A DNA stretch of 64,000 nucleotides from Sphingopyxis witflariensis (lineage in GTDB: Bacteria > Pseudomonadota > Alphaproteobacteria > Sphingomonadales > Sphingomonadaceae). The stretch lies in assembly GCF_002205635.1 (NCBI RefSeq), contig NZ_NISJ01000001.1:62001-126000 (forward strand), written 5' to 3'. The notes under the pieces were generated by a model. It was not told where the DNA came from. It saw only the letters and a list, made by a program, of their open reading frames with translations, and did no database searches. The stretch's first letter is position 1. The number at the start of each line of letters is the position of its first letter. Both the position numbers and the translations under genes were made by a program. Shown here one piece after another: positions 50,533 to 59,461 of this stretch.

Positions 50533-52014
50533 TTACCGCGGTCTCCCCGGACCATTCGCGGCCCATCGGATCGGACCTTCGAGCAACGTCTCCGCCGGCC
50601 AGAAACCCTCGAACAGAATATCGGCCCATTCCTGTGCAAGCTGCCGTCGCCGCGGCATATATGCTGCGCGATTATATGCATCCTCCGACCCTGAGACGAG
50701 CGTCCCGGGCGAATTTCTCTTGTCCGAGGCTTGAGGCACATGCGCCAACATCAAATCAATCACGGCACGATCTCCGTCCTGGCCCAGCTCTTTTGCGCGT
50801 TCATTCATGATCGTTGAGAAAGCAGCTCGAAAACCATGCGGGACGTGGCGCTGATGATAACCGGCGCGAATGAGGAGGGCCCTCAACGTGTTTTCCGATA
50901 TCGACCGGCTGACCTGCCGTTCGCCCGGAAAGCAAAATTGAAACTTGCCGGTCAGCCGCCTGAGTTGATCCAGCACGTCGATCGCTTGCCGCGAGAGAGG
51001 GACATGGTGATCGAAGTCAGAACTCCCCTTCTTCGCCTTTATGCCCTTCATTCGGGATGCCGGAACAACCCACGTCGGCGCCTTTCCACCAAGATCGACA
51101 AATTCAGTCCATCGAGCGCCCGTCAAGTCTCCCGGCCGCACTGCTGTTAGGGCGAGCAATCGAAGTGCCAGCTTGGTCTGGCCCCGACATCGTTGCGCCT
51201 CACAATCTAATAACATCTGACGAACTGCGCTGATTCGGCCTTCCCGGTCGCGCTCTTCGTCAACAATTGACGGCTGATGCTTCGATTCAGGAACGGGCTT
51301 CAATGCCTTGGAAAGCGTTGCTACAGGGTCGCCGTCGCAAAGCCCTGCCGCTATTCCATATACAAACACCGCAGAAATTCGCTGTCGTAGACGATGTGCC
51401 GTCTCGATCGCCCCTCGCTTTTCGACCGCGCGCAAAAGAGCCAATACCGCCGGGGCCTTCAATTCTGCGATCGGCTCGCCACCGATCAGCGGAAGTACGT
51501 CGCGCTCAAGGCTGACCAGAACATCGCTGGAGTGCACAGCTGACCAGCGGGCGTGCGGATCAGTCGTCCAGCGATCGGCCTGAGCATACGACCATTTGCC
51601 TGCATTCAGCATGGCCGATTCGCGGAGTTTTTCGAGCGACCACCCGCTATGAAGTTCGAACCACGCCTCCGTGGCCGCCCGGAAACTATTCTGTCTTTCG
51701 CTGGCTTGAGCCAGCTCGGCAGCGCGGCGCTCTTCTGCTGGGTCCCTTCCCTGGCTCAGCACGCGCTTCGCTTCATCGCGCTTAGCGCGCGCGTTCAAGA
51801 GGGTAACGGCCGGATAAGAGCCAAAGCTGAGCGTTTTCTGGATCGGCTTTCCTGCTAAATTTCTCCCAAAGGTATAGTTCATCCGCCAGTGCTTGCCGCC
51901 AGAAGGAGTCACTTGAAGGTAAAGCTGCCCACTATCTCCGAGGCGATAGGCGGCCTTACGTGGCTTGGCAGCCTTGATCTTCCCGTCGTTAAGCACGCTC
52001 GCCTCCGATACCAT
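50533..52014 (-). CDS. site-specific tyrosine integrase, P4/DUF4102 type
   Basis: About 493 residues. The N-terminal arm-binding DUF4102 domain has LNDGKIKAAKPRKAAYRLGD, GQLYLQVTPSGGKHWRMNYT and TLSFGSYPAVTLLNARAKRD. The catalytic domain has LTAVRPGDLTGARWTEF (Arg I), RMKGIKAKKG (Lys), HVPHGFRAAFSTIMNERAK (His-x-x-Arg), MLAHVP (His) and a Tyr in EDAYNRAAYMPRRRQL. The upstream frame contains three short ATG-bearing repeats (52007-52050), so the start is uncertain (52047, 52032 or 52014). It sits next to tRNA-Ser, the usual target, and defines the island. Confidence 0.92.
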   Translation of the reverse strand: MVSEASVLNDGKIKAAKPRKAAYRLGDSGQLYLQVTPSGGKHWRMNYTFGRNLAGKPIQKTLSFGSYPAVTLLNARAKRDEAKRVLSQGRDPAEERRAAELAQASERQNSFRAATEAWFELHSGWSLEKLRESAMLNAGKWSYAQADRWTTDPHARWSAVHSSDVLVSLERDVLPLIGGEPIAELKAPAVLALLRAVEKRGAIETAHRLRQRISAVFVYGIAAGLCDGDPVATLSKALKPVPESKHQPSIVDEERDREGRISAVRQMLLDCEAQRCRGQTKLALRLLALTAVRPGDLTGARWTEFVDLGGKAPTWVVPASRMKGIKAKKGSSDFDHHVPLSRQAIDVLDQLRRLTGKFQFCFPGERQVSRSISENTLRALLIRAGYHQRHVPHGFRAAFSTIMNERAKELGQDGDRAVIDLMLAHVPQASDKRNSPGTLVSGSEDAYNRAAYMPRRRQLAQEWADILFEGFWPAETLLEGPIRWAANGPGRPR

Positions 52015-52050
52015 GGACGACCGGACCGATACCATGGACCGTACCATGGA
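52007..52050. repeat. triple CCATGG-centred repeat at integrase start
   Basis: GATACCATGGAC occurs at 52007-52018 and 52028-52039, and GTACCATGGA at 52041-52050. Each includes the palindrome CCATGG and a potential start codon for the integrase. The array may bind the integrase or its AlpA-like regulator, or cause variable initiation. Confidence 0.5.
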
Positions 52051-52161
52051 TTAACGCGGACGCCTGCGGACGCACGCGAACGCGTCGCGCCTTAGCGAAT
52101 CGGTTTAACCTTAGAAAATCAATGATTTGTGAACGGCCCCGAACGGGCGCGATCACAAAAA

Positions 52162-52256
52162 TGGCGGAGGCGGAGGGATTCGAACCCTCGGTACCGGATT
52201 TACCAGTACGACGGTTTAGCAAACCGTTGGTTTCAGCCACTCACCCACGCCTCCGC
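52162..52256 (-). tRNA. tRNA-Ser(GCT)
   Basis: 95-nt class II tRNA with encoded CCA: minus strand GCGGAGGCGTGGGTGAGTGG, anticodon arm GGTTTGCTAAACC (anticodon GCT), long variable arm (CGTACTGGTAAATCCGGTACC), T-arm GGTTCGAATCC, and acceptor end GCCTCCGCCA. Its 3' end faces the integrase gene and is the probable attB side; no second copy of this 3' end was found in the window. Confidence 0.96.
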
Positions 52257-52490
52257 ATGGCCTGTCGCGCTAGCAACAGTCTGGCCTAGGCGGGCGCTAT
52301 AGCCAGCACTTCATCGCCCCGCAACGCCTAACATTACCCTTTTTCCATCCATCGACGCTTTGGGGACGAAAATGATTCATTCCGGCGCAATTTCGACTCG
52401 GGTCATCGCCGGTTCATTGCTCGAGCGGCAAATCAGGCCATGATTGAAACAGGTTTCGGCGCCGCGCGTCGTTCGTTTTTTGGGGGTATT

Positions 52491-53258
52491 ATGCGAAACA
52501 CGATCAGCAGCTTTGCGATCACGGCTTTTGCGGCGATCGGCCTTGCCCTGGCACCGATGCCTGCCACCGCGCAGATGCAGGAAGTCGACCCCAATGCGGC
52601 GATCGACGCCGATCTCGACAGGCCCGCCCTCTCCCCGGCACCAACCAGCGATGATTCGATGGGGAGCGACATCAACAGCGACCTCGCCACTGGCGACGAA
52701 CAATATGGGCAGGTCACGGGCACCAACGACACGACTGCGAACTCCGCCGCAGCGACCAACACCGCCCCTCCTGGCGCGACGTACAAGAAGGACGATCTGA
52801 TAGGCGCCGCCGAAGGCGTATTCGGCAAGGGCGCACAGGGCCTCGCCGGTCTGATCGAAGATATTCTGAAGAAGCAGGGCGAACCCAACGCCTATATCGT
52901 CGGGCGCGAGGCTGGCGGCGCACTCGTCGTCGGCGTCCGCTATGGCTCGGGAACGCTCCACCACAAGGTCGAGGGCGATCTCCCTGCCTATTGGACCGGG
53001 CCGTCGATCGGCTTCGACGCCGGCGCCAATGCCGGCAACACTTTCGTCCTCGTATACAATCTGTTCGACAGCGAGGATTTGTACAGGCGCTATCCGGCGG
53101 GCGAAGGCGCGGCCTATCTACTCGGCGGATTCAATGCGAGCTATTTGCGCCGCGGCGATGTCGTCCTGATCCCGATCCGGGTCGGCGTCGGCGCGCGGCT
53201 GGGCGCCAATGTCGGCTATATGAAGTTCCGCAAGAAGCAGAACTGGGTCCCCTTCTAG
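52491..53258 (+). CDS. eipA: DUF1134 envelope protein EipA-like
   Basis: A 255-residue exported protein of the DUF1134 family, whose Brucella member EipA is a periplasmic beta-barrel-like protein for envelope integrity. Signal peptide from MRNTISSFAI ends MPATAQ. A Thr/Asn/Ala-rich spacer leads into the conserved domain: TYKKDDLIGAAEGVFGKGAQ, GLAGLIEDILKKQGEPNAYI, GALVVGVRYGSGTLHHKVEG, YWTGPSIGFDAGANAGNTFV, and RRGDVVLIPIRVGVGARLGA to the end. The frame extends 17 codons further upstream, but the signal peptide fixes the start at 52491. Confidence 0.92.
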   Translation: MRNTISSFAITAFAAIGLALAPMPATAQMQEVDPNAAIDADLDRPALSPAPTSDDSMGSDINSDLATGDEQYGQVTGTNDTTANSAAATNTAPPGATYKKDDLIGAAEGVFGKGAQGLAGLIEDILKKQGEPNAYIVGREAGGALVVGVRYGSGTLHHKVEGDLPAYWTGPSIGFDAGANAGNTFVLVYNLFDSEDLYRRYPAGEGAAYLLGGFNASYLRRGDVVLIPIRVGVGARLGANVGYMKFRKKQNWVPF

Positions 53259-53286
53259 GCACAACCCGATTGCCACGGGGGCTATC

Positions 53287-53314
53287 GCCCGCGCTTCGGC
53301 GCGGGCTTTTCTTT
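53287..53314 (+). terminator. terminator after eipA
   Basis: GCCCGCGC (53287-53294), loop TTCG, GCGCGGGC (53299-53306), then a T-rich tail TTTTCTTT. A UUCG tetraloop and perfect 8-bp stem make this a strong rho-independent terminator 29 bp after the eipA stop. Confidence 0.9.
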
Positions 53315-53467
53315 GCGCGGCAGAGCCTCGCGACCGAGCAGCAACGACCCGCAGATTAAAGAGCCGCAACCCAAAAATGGCATGGCGGAACAAAGTAGGA
53401 CGGCGATTTCTGGCTCCGTTGGCGGCGAAATCTTGCTGTGGCTACTTTCGACCGGTTGCGGCCATTC

Positions 53468-53606
53468 GATCCTCCCTGTGCCGCAGGCATGGGGAGGTGG
53501 CAGCCCGAAGGGCTGACGGAGGGGCTATGGGCGCCGACGTCGCTGCCCCTCCACCACCGCCTGCGGCGGCGGTCCCCCTCCCCATCGCTGCGCGACAGGG
53601 AGGATC
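53468..53606. repeat. 139-bp palindromic repeat element
   Basis: Perfect 12-bp terminal inverted repeats GATCCTCCCTGT (53468-53479) and ACAGGGAGGATC (53595-53606). Inside, CATGGGGAGGTGG faces CCCCCTCCCCATCG and GGAGGGGC faces GCCCCTCC, so most of the element folds into one long hairpin. It resembles the widespread CTCCCTGT...GGAGGTGGCAGCC...GACGGAGGGG intergenic repeat of alphaproteobacteria. It fills most of the 428-bp gap between eipA and apt; no gene is seen there. Confidence 0.8.
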
Positions 53607-53686
53607 TTTATGTCCGCTTCCCACCCGAAAACAGACGTTGAAAGCTTGGAATCGCTCGCCTTCGCGCGATTCCGCCAATATTTCCC

Positions 53687-54241
53687 CTATTCGCCGTCAA
53701 AGGCGATCAGCGTCTCGCAAAGGAGGCCCGCGGCCTGCAGCCGCTGCGATCCGCCGAGGTCGGGTAAATCGATGACGAACAGCGCTCCTGCGACTTCCGC
53801 CCCAACGCTTTGCATCAGCGCGGCCGTCGCGAGGATCGTGCCGCCGGTTGCGAGCAGATCGTCGACGAGCACGACCCGATGCCCCGGCAGAACCGCGCCC
53901 TCGTGCAGTTCGAGCCGGTCGACGCCATATTCGAGTTCATAGTCGACCCCGATGGTGACGCCAGGGAGCTTGCCTGCCTTGCGGACCGGAACGAGGCCGA
54001 GGCCCATGGCGGTCGCCATCGCGGCACCGAACAGGAAGCCGCGCGCCTCGACCGCGACGATCAGGTCGGGCCGATGGACCGCCGCCAACGCACTTAATCG
54101 GCGCACGCTTTCGGCAAAGCCGACCGCGTCGCCGATCAATGTGGTGATATCGCGAAACTGGACGCCCGACTTGGGAAAGTCGGGGATCGTGCGGACCAGC
54201 GACGCGAGGTCGAGGTCAGGCTGGGGCGGAAGGGCGATCAT
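53687..54241 (-). CDS. apt: adenine phosphoribosyltransferase
   Basis: Salvages adenine to AMP with PRPP. The 184-residue protein has LVRTIPDFPKSGVQFRDITT, LIVAVEARGFLFGAAMATAM, the VPVRKAGKLPGV loop and the PRPP-binding signature RVVLVDDLLATGGTILATAA. Standard length for the family. It lies 25 nt after the cytochrome c1 gene, leftward, and could be co-transcribed with petABC. Confidence 0.97.
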   Translation of the reverse strand: MIALPPQPDLDLASLVRTIPDFPKSGVQFRDITTLIGDAVGFAESVRRLSALAAVHRPDLIVAVEARGFLFGAAMATAMGLGLVPVRKAGKLPGVTIGVDYELEYGVDRLELHEGAVLPGHRVVLVDDLLATGGTILATAALMQSVGAEVAGALFVIDLPDLGGSQRLQAAGLLCETLIAFDGE

Positions 54242-54266
54242 CTAAAATAATCACCCTTCCCCAGTC

Positions 54267-55076
54267 TCAATGCTTCTTGTCAGCCCAGATGTTCCGATAG
54301 GACAAATAGGTCAGCACGGTGAAGATCAGCAGGAAGAAGAAGGCTGCCCAACCCACCTGCACGCGCGTCACCAGCTTGGGCTCGGCGGTCCAGACGAGGA
54401 ATGCGGTTACGTCCTTCGCCATCTGATCGACCGATGCCTTCGTGCCGTCGGCATATGTCACCTGGCCGTCGGACAGCGGCTTCGCCATCGCAAGGTTCAG
54501 GTTTGCGAAATAGGGGTTGTAGTGCAGCCCCGTGCTCGGCGCGAGTTCCTTCGGCAGATTCTGCGGCGGATTCTGGTAGCCGGTCAGCAGCGAATAGACG
54601 TAATTCTTGCCGCCTTCGCGCGCCTTTGTGATCAGCGAAAGATCCGGCGGCAGCGCGTTGTTGTTAGCCGCGCGCGCCGCAACTTCATTGGCATAGGGTG
54701 CCGGGAAATGATCCGACGACAGGCCATCGCGGGTCGCCGGCTCACCCGTGTCGGGGTTGATCGACGGCACCTGGAAGCCCTTGGCAAAGGTCTTCACCTG
54801 GCCTTCGGTATAGCCCAGATCCTGAATGTTGCGGAAGGCAACGAAGTTCAGGCTGTGACAGGCAGAGCATACTTCTTTGTATACCTGCATCCCGCGCTGG
54901 AGTTGCTGCTTGTCCCAGTGGGGCACCAGACCGTCACTCGCGAGAGCGAGCTTCTTCGGATGCTTGTGGAAGTCATGCGTGGCGTTGTGTTCATTGGACA
55001 ACGGCGTCGTGAAGATCGCGAGCACCAGTGCCGTGATGAAACCCAGGCCGACGAGGAATCCGAGCGGACGAACCAT
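54267..55076 (-). CDS. petC: cytochrome c1 of the bc1 complex
   Basis: Membrane-anchored c-type cytochrome, 269 residues. An N-terminal hydrophobic helix (FLVGLGFITALVLAIFTTPL) acts as signal; the haem site is EVCSACHS (C70-x-x-C73-H74). Further landmarks are SLNFVAFRNIQDLGYTEGQV, PFANEV-like PAPYANEVAARAANNNALPP, DLSLITKAREGG and YVYSLLTGYQNPPQ. The axial Met candidate is in NLAMAKPLSDG, and the C-terminal anchor is VGWAAFFFLLIFTVLTYLSY. Last gene of petABC. Confidence 0.96.
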   Translation of the reverse strand: MVRPLGFLVGLGFITALVLAIFTTPLSNEHNATHDFHKHPKKLALASDGLVPHWDKQQLQRGMQVYKEVCSACHSLNFVAFRNIQDLGYTEGQVKTFAKGFQVPSINPDTGEPATRDGLSSDHFPAPYANEVAARAANNNALPPDLSLITKAREGGKNYVYSLLTGYQNPPQNLPKELAPSTGLHYNPYFANLNLAMAKPLSDGQVTYADGTKASVDQMAKDVTAFLVWTAEPKLVTRVQVGWAAFFFLLIFTVLTYLSYRNIWADKKH

Positions 55077-55107
55077 GGCTGAATCAGCTCCTATTAAAGT
55101 CCGGCGC

Positions 55108-56394
55108 TCAGGCCGTTGCCGAAGCCGACGAGGTGTCGGTGGCGTGTTTGGCGAGAACCGCTTCGGTGATCGAGTTCGGCATCGGCAGCGGACGCTCGAT
55201 CCGCGATACGATGGGAATGATCACCAGGAAGTGAGCGAAGTAATAGATGGCACCCAACTGGCTCAGGATCACCCACGGCTGTTCTGCCGGCTGCATGCCG
55301 CACCAGCCGAGAAGGAGCACGTCGAAGACGAGGATCCAGAAGAAGATGCGATACATCGGGCGATAGGTCGATGACTTGATCGGCGAGCTGTCCAGCCAGG
55401 GCAGGAAGAACAGCAGTGCAATCGAAGCGAACATCGCGATGACGCCCCACAGCTTCGCGTCAATCCACAGGAAGTTGAAGGTGAAGGCCTTCAAAATCGC
55501 GTAGAAGGGCAGGAAATACCATTCGGGAACGATATGCGCCGGCGTCGAAAGCGAGTTGGCCGGGATATAGTTGTCCGCATGACCCAGCATATTCGGACTG
55601 AAGAAGGTCAGGGCGACGAAGATCAGCAAAAAGATGCCAAGTCCGAAGCCGTCCTTCGCAGTGTAGTAAGGATGGAACGGAACCGTGTCCTGCTCATCCT
55701 TCACCTCAATGCCCGTCGGGTTCGACGAACCCGGGATATGCAGCGCCCAGATGTGCAGGATGACGACACCCAGGATCACGAACGGCAGCAGATAGTGCAG
55801 CGAGAAGAAACGGTTGAGAGTCGCATTATCGGGAACAAAGCCACCCAGCAGCCATTCGCGCACCGGCTCGCCAACGACAGGTATCGCCGAGAAGAAGCCG
55901 GTAATCACCTGCGCGCCCCAGAAGCTCATCTGGCCCCACGGAAGCACATAGCCCATGAACGCGGTCGCCATCATCAGCAGGAAGATGACCACACCGAGCA
56001 GCCACACCATTTCGCGCGGCGCCTTGTACGAACCGTAATAAAGGCCACGGAAAATGTGGAGATAGACCACGATGAAGAACATGCTCGCGCCGTTCATATG
56101 CGCGTAGCGAATGAACCAGCCGGCGTTCACGTCGCGCATGATATGCTCGACCGAATTGAAAGCGACGCCCGCATTGGCGGCATAGTGCATCGCCAGCACG
56201 ATGCCGGTGATGATCTGGATCGCCAGCGCGGCCCCGGCGAGAACGCCGAAGTTCCAGAAATAGTTCAGGTTGCGCGGAACGGGGTAGCCCGCACCGATCG
56301 CGTTATAGACGAGACGCGGCATTGGCAGCTTCTCGTCAATCCACTGCATCAAAGGATGCTGGGGCTGATATTGCTTGGCCCAGGGAAAGCTCAT
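55108..56394 (-). CDS. petB: cytochrome b of the bc1 complex
   Basis: A 428-residue, eight-helix cytochrome b. Landmarks are [20 protein letters not shown], paired haem-ligand histidines in [16 protein letters not shown] and further in [40 protein letters not shown] (Qo site), and the [15 protein letters not shown] motif that completes the quinol-oxidation site. The C-terminus ([20 protein letters not shown]) is a short polar tail. Confidence 0.97.
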   Translation of the reverse strand: MSFPWAKQYQPQHPLMQWIDEKLPMPRLVYNAIGAGYPVPRNLNYFWNFGVLAGAALAIQIITGIVLAMHYAANAGVAFNSVEHIMRDVNAGWFIRYAHMNGASMFFIVVYLHIFRGLYYGSYKAPREMVWLLGVVIFLLMMATAFMGYVLPWGQMSFWGAQVITGFFSAIPVVGEPVREWLLGGFVPDNATLNRFFSLHYLLPFVILGVVILHIWALHIPGSSNPTGIEVKDEQDTVPFHPYYTAKDGFGLGIFLLIFVALTFFSPNMLGHADNYIPANSLSTPAHIVPEWYFLPFYAILKAFTFNFLWIDAKLWGVIAMFASIALLFFLPWLDSSPIKSSTYRPMYRIFFWILVFDVLLLGWCGMQPAEQPWVILSQLGAIYYFAHFLVIIPIVSRIERPLPMPNSITEAVLAKHATDTSSASATA

Positions 56395-56407
56395 CTTATC
56401 TCGCTCC

Positions 56408-56965
56408 TCAGCCGATCGTCACGACGGTGTCGCTGGTAAATTCATAAGGCGGGACAACCAGATTGGTCGGCGCCGGGCCTTTGCGGATGCGTGCAGCGGT
56501 ATCATAGTGCGAACCGTGGCACGGGCAGAAATAACCGCCAAAATCGCCGCGATTCTCACCCTCTGCCGCGCCGAGCGGAACGCAACCCAAATGGGTGCAA
56601 ACGCCCAGCGTAATCAGCCAGTTTTCCTTGCCCGGCTTGGTGCGCTCATCGATCGTCTGCGGGTCACGCAGGTCGCCGAGCGGCACAGCCTTGGCCTCGG
56701 CAATTTCCTTTGCAACCAGATTGCGAACGAACACGGGCTGCTTCCGCCAGCTCGTCTTGATCGCCTGACCCGGCTGGATCGCGGAAATGTCGATTTCGGT
56801 CGACGACAGCGCAAGCACGTCGGCCGACGGGTTCATCTGGTTGACCAGCGGCAAGACAACTGTCGCAGCACCAACGCCCGCGAAACTCACTGCCGCAATA
56901 TTGATGAAGTCCCGGCGCCGCACGCCATCTTCGATGCCGGCATTGAGTTCGGATTCACTAGCCAT
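56408..56965 (-). CDS. petA: Rieske iron-sulfur subunit of the bc1 complex
   Basis: 185 residues from [10 protein letters not shown]. The N-terminal [20 protein letters not shown] is a Tat-type twin-arginine membrane anchor. The [2Fe-2S] cluster motifs are [10 protein letters not shown] and [10 protein letters not shown] (Cys-His pairs plus the disulfide cysteines). The final strand ends [18 protein letters not shown]. Much longer frame starts upstream (57241) have no support. First of petABC; 13 nt before petB. Confidence 0.97.
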   Translation of the reverse strand: MASESELNAGIEDGVRRRDFINIAAVSFAGVGAATVVLPLVNQMNPSADVLALSSTEIDISAIQPGQAIKTSWRKQPVFVRNLVAKEIAEAKAVPLGDLRDPQTIDERTKPGKENWLITLGVCTHLGCVPLGAAEGENRGDFGGYFCPCHGSHYDTAARIRKGPAPTNLVVPPYEFTSDTVVTIG

Positions 56966-57189
56966 TCGACTGCCCTTGCATGGGTGAACTGACAAAGTTC
57001 TCGGAAAGTCGGACCGCCTGTACTGCGCACGCACAAAAGCGACGCGTCCCGGCGGCCCCTCCGGGAATTGCGGGCCTGATAGCCGCACATCCGGGGCTTG
57101 CCAACAGTCAATTTCCCTTCTTTTTTCTGCAAAGCGATACGACGGCGATACCCCTCGATTCCGCTTGGCGTAACAGCTATGGGGTCGCG

Positions 57190-57648
57190 ATGGAAATTGC
57201 CCTGTTTCAGCCGGATATTGCGGGAAATGTTGGAACGACATTGCGGACCGCCGCCTGCTTCGGCATCCCGGCTCATATAATAGAGCCCTGCGGCTTTCCG
57301 TTCTCCGACCAGGCGCTCAAACGCGCCGGGATGGATTATGCGGTGCGCGCCAATGTCCGGCGACATGCCGACTGGAACAGTTTCGGTACATGGATCGCGG
57401 CGGAGGGGCTTCGCCTCGTGCTGCTGACCACCGCAGGCGCGACGCCGCTGCCAGACTTTGCTTTCACGCCAGATGACGTCCTGTTACTCGGCGCCGAATC
57501 CTCAGGCGTGCCGCCACATGTCCATGCAGCAGCAGCGGCGCGCGTTGCAATTCCTATGCAAGCGAGCTTTCGATCCTTGAATGTCGCGGTGGCGGCTGGC
57601 ATCGCGCTCGCCGAAGCTCTCAGACAGACGAAAGGCTTTCCGGCATGA
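57190..57648 (+). CDS. trmL: tRNA (cytidine/uridine-34-2'-O)-methyltransferase
   Basis: SPOUT-fold methyltransferase modifying the wobble ribose. The 152-residue protein has IALFQPDIAGNVGTTLRTAA, HIIEPCGFPFSDQALKRAGM, LLLGAESSGVPPHVHAAAAA and VAIPMQASFRSLNVAVAAGI, the knot motifs of TrmL. The ATG at 57190 begins the homology (MEIALFQP). Its stop overlaps the hemF start (ATGA). Confidence 0.94.
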   Translation: MEIALFQPDIAGNVGTTLRTAACFGIPAHIIEPCGFPFSDQALKRAGMDYAVRANVRRHADWNSFGTWIAAEGLRLVLLTTAGATPLPDFAFTPDDVLLLGAESSGVPPHVHAAAAARVAIPMQASFRSLNVAVAAGIALAEALRQTKGFPA

Positions 57649-58505
57649 TTTCGCTCGACCCCCAGCAGCAGGCGACGCGCACATGGTTCGAATCGCTGCG
57701 CGACCGAATCTGCGCCGAATTCGAAGCGATCGAGGCGGAAGCGGGCAGCGATGCGCGCTTTGCCTATACGCCTTGGGACCGTGAGGCCGATGGACTTGAT
57801 CCCGGCGCGGGCGGCGGCGGCGTGCGCGGCGTATTGACGGGCGAGGTTTTCGAGAAGGTCGGGGTCAATGTGTCGACCGTCGGCGGTCAGTTCGCACCCG
57901 ACTTCGCCCAATCGATCCACGGCGCAGCCGAAGATCCCAGCTTTTTCGCAACGGGAATCAGCCTCGTCGCCCATATGAAGAACCCGCATGTGCCCGCCGT
58001 GCACATGAACACCCGCTTCCTCGTGACGACGAAGCGCTGGTTCGGCGGCGGCGCCGACCTCAACCCGCCAATTCCCTATGCCGAGGATACCGACGCCTTT
58101 CATGCGCGGCTGCGCGCGGCGTGCGCGCCCTTTGGTCCCGATGTGTATGAACGCTACGCCAAATGGGCCGATGACTATTTCTATATCCCGCACCGCGGCG
58201 TTCACCGCGGCGTTGGCGGGATTTTCTATGACCATCTCGAAGCCGGCGACGATGCCGAGTTCGATCGCAGCTTCCAGTTCACCCAAGCGGTCGGAGAAGC
58301 CTTTCTCGACATTTTCCCGCAAATTGTGCGGCGACGGATGAACCAGCCCTTCACCGATGCCGAACGTGAAGAGCAGCTGATCTGGCGCGGTCGCTATGCT
58401 GAATTCAATCTCGTCTATGACCGGGGAACGCTGTTCGGGCTCAAGACCGGCGGCAATATCGACGCGATCCTGATGAGCCTGCCGCCGCTCGCCAAATGGA
58501 GCTGA
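57645..58505 (+). CDS. hemF: oxygen-dependent coproporphyrinogen III oxidase
   Basis: Converts coproporphyrinogen III to protoporphyrinogen IX using O2. The 286-residue sequence includes GGGGVRGVLTGEVFEKVGVN, FFATGISLVAHMKNPHVPAV, HMNTRFLVTTKRWFGGGADL, HRGVHRGVGGIFYDHLEAGD and RYAEFNLVYDRGTLFGLKTG, with the end GGNIDAILMSLPPLAKW. All are HemF hallmarks. Translationally coupled to trmL and followed by a terminator. Confidence 0.97.
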   Translation: MISLDPQQQATRTWFESLRDRICAEFEAIEAEAGSDARFAYTPWDREADGLDPGAGGGGVRGVLTGEVFEKVGVNVSTVGGQFAPDFAQSIHGAAEDPSFFATGISLVAHMKNPHVPAVHMNTRFLVTTKRWFGGGADLNPPIPYAEDTDAFHARLRAACAPFGPDVYERYAKWADDYFYIPHRGVHRGVGGIFYDHLEAGDDAEFDRSFQFTQAVGEAFLDIFPQIVRRRMNQPFTDAEREEQLIWRGRYAEFNLVYDRGTLFGLKTGGNIDAILMSLPPLAKWS

Positions 58506-58512
58506 GATAGCA

Positions 58513-58542
58513 AAAGGGCGCTCTGTTTCCGGAGCGCCCTTT
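58513..58542. terminator. bidirectional terminator after hemF
   Basis: AAAGGGCGCTC and GAGCGCCCTTT form an 11-bp stem around a short loop (TGTTTCCG region), flanked by A- and T-runs. It closes hemF (plus strand) and the membrane gene ending at 58561 (minus strand). Confidence 0.9.
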
Positions 58543-58560
58543 GTGCCTTGGAGGAGATGA

Positions 58561-59415
58561 TCAGGCGAAGACGTCGCCCTGACCACCCTGCCCCAAGGCA
58601 CGGTAGATGCCTGCCAGCACCCCCACCTGCAAATAGGCCATCGGGATGCCGAGAAGCAGCGTAGCTGCCACGATTCCGACCATCGCCCCGCCGCTCGGGA
58701 CCCCGCCGCCTGCGAACATTGACACCCCAACGATCATCGTCAGGATCATCGCAATGACGCTGACGGCCACGCCGAGCAGGATGAAATAGGCGATAATCTT
58801 CCACTGCGACGCTGCGGTCATCCGCCATGATTCGCCTATCCCGGTGAATATATTGAACGTCCGTCGGTCGGCCATCGCCGGACCGGTGCAGCAAAGGCGC
58901 GCAGCGAGCCAGAGCATGAACAGAAAGAAGAGCGGCATCAGCAGCAAAAGAAGCATGCCGGTGCCAGCGATCGCAGCCTGGCTGGGCTGCTCGCCCATCA
59001 TCATCGGTGCGAGCGCACTCCCAAAGACCAGGAACGCAACAAGCCCCAGCACCGCCACGACGGCGAAGCCAAGCAGCAGCAACGGCAGCGCCGCGACCAG
59101 ACCATAGCCCAGCGCGGCCCCCAACGGCTCGGCTCCGCCCGTCAGCCCGATCCGCCATGATGCGAAATAGCTGCCCGTCTGGAGGACATAGTTGAGCAAA
59201 CCGACCAGTATCGCGAAGGCCCCCATCGCCATCATTCCGCCGTCGGTGGCAAAGCTCATCGGATCGGACAGCACCGCTCCGCCGCCAATCGCGATCTGCA
59301 GGATAAGCGGAACGACGATCCCGACCCCAATCAAGGCAATGGCGTGATGGACGCCTTGCCCGGTGAAAAAGCTGGTCGCATAGGACCATGCCTGACCGAT
59401 ACTGATTTTATTCAT
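58561..59415 (-). CDS. hypothetical polytopic membrane protein 1
   Basis: 284 residues, about six hydrophobic helices (for example AIALIGVGIVVPLILQIAIG, LGYGLVAALPLLLLGFAVVA, LLLLLMPLFFLFMLWLAARL, IAYFILLGVAVSVIAMILTM). Loops include TGSYFASWRIGLTGGAEPLG and CTGPAMADRRTFNIFTGIGE with SWRMTA. This plan, with a cytoplasmic A-x-A-D-R/E-x-x-x-x-x-x-x-x-x-SW motif shared with the next gene, resembles the loosely defined DUF975/YciC-like membrane families. Function unknown. Confidence 0.82.
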   Translation of the reverse strand: MNKISIGQAWSYATSFFTGQGVHHAIALIGVGIVVPLILQIAIGGGAVLSDPMSFATDGGMMAMGAFAILVGLLNYVLQTGSYFASWRIGLTGGAEPLGAALGYGLVAALPLLLLGFAVVAVLGLVAFLVFGSALAPMMMGEQPSQAAIAGTGMLLLLLMPLFFLFMLWLAARLCCTGPAMADRRTFNIFTGIGESWRMTAASQWKIIAYFILLGVAVSVIAMILTMIVGVSMFAGGGVPSGGAMVGIVAATLLLGIPMAYLQVGVLAGIYRALGQGGQGDVFA

Positions 59416-59461
59416 CGCTGCTCTCCCCTATTCCCGAACCACATACCGGCTTGATCCTCAC

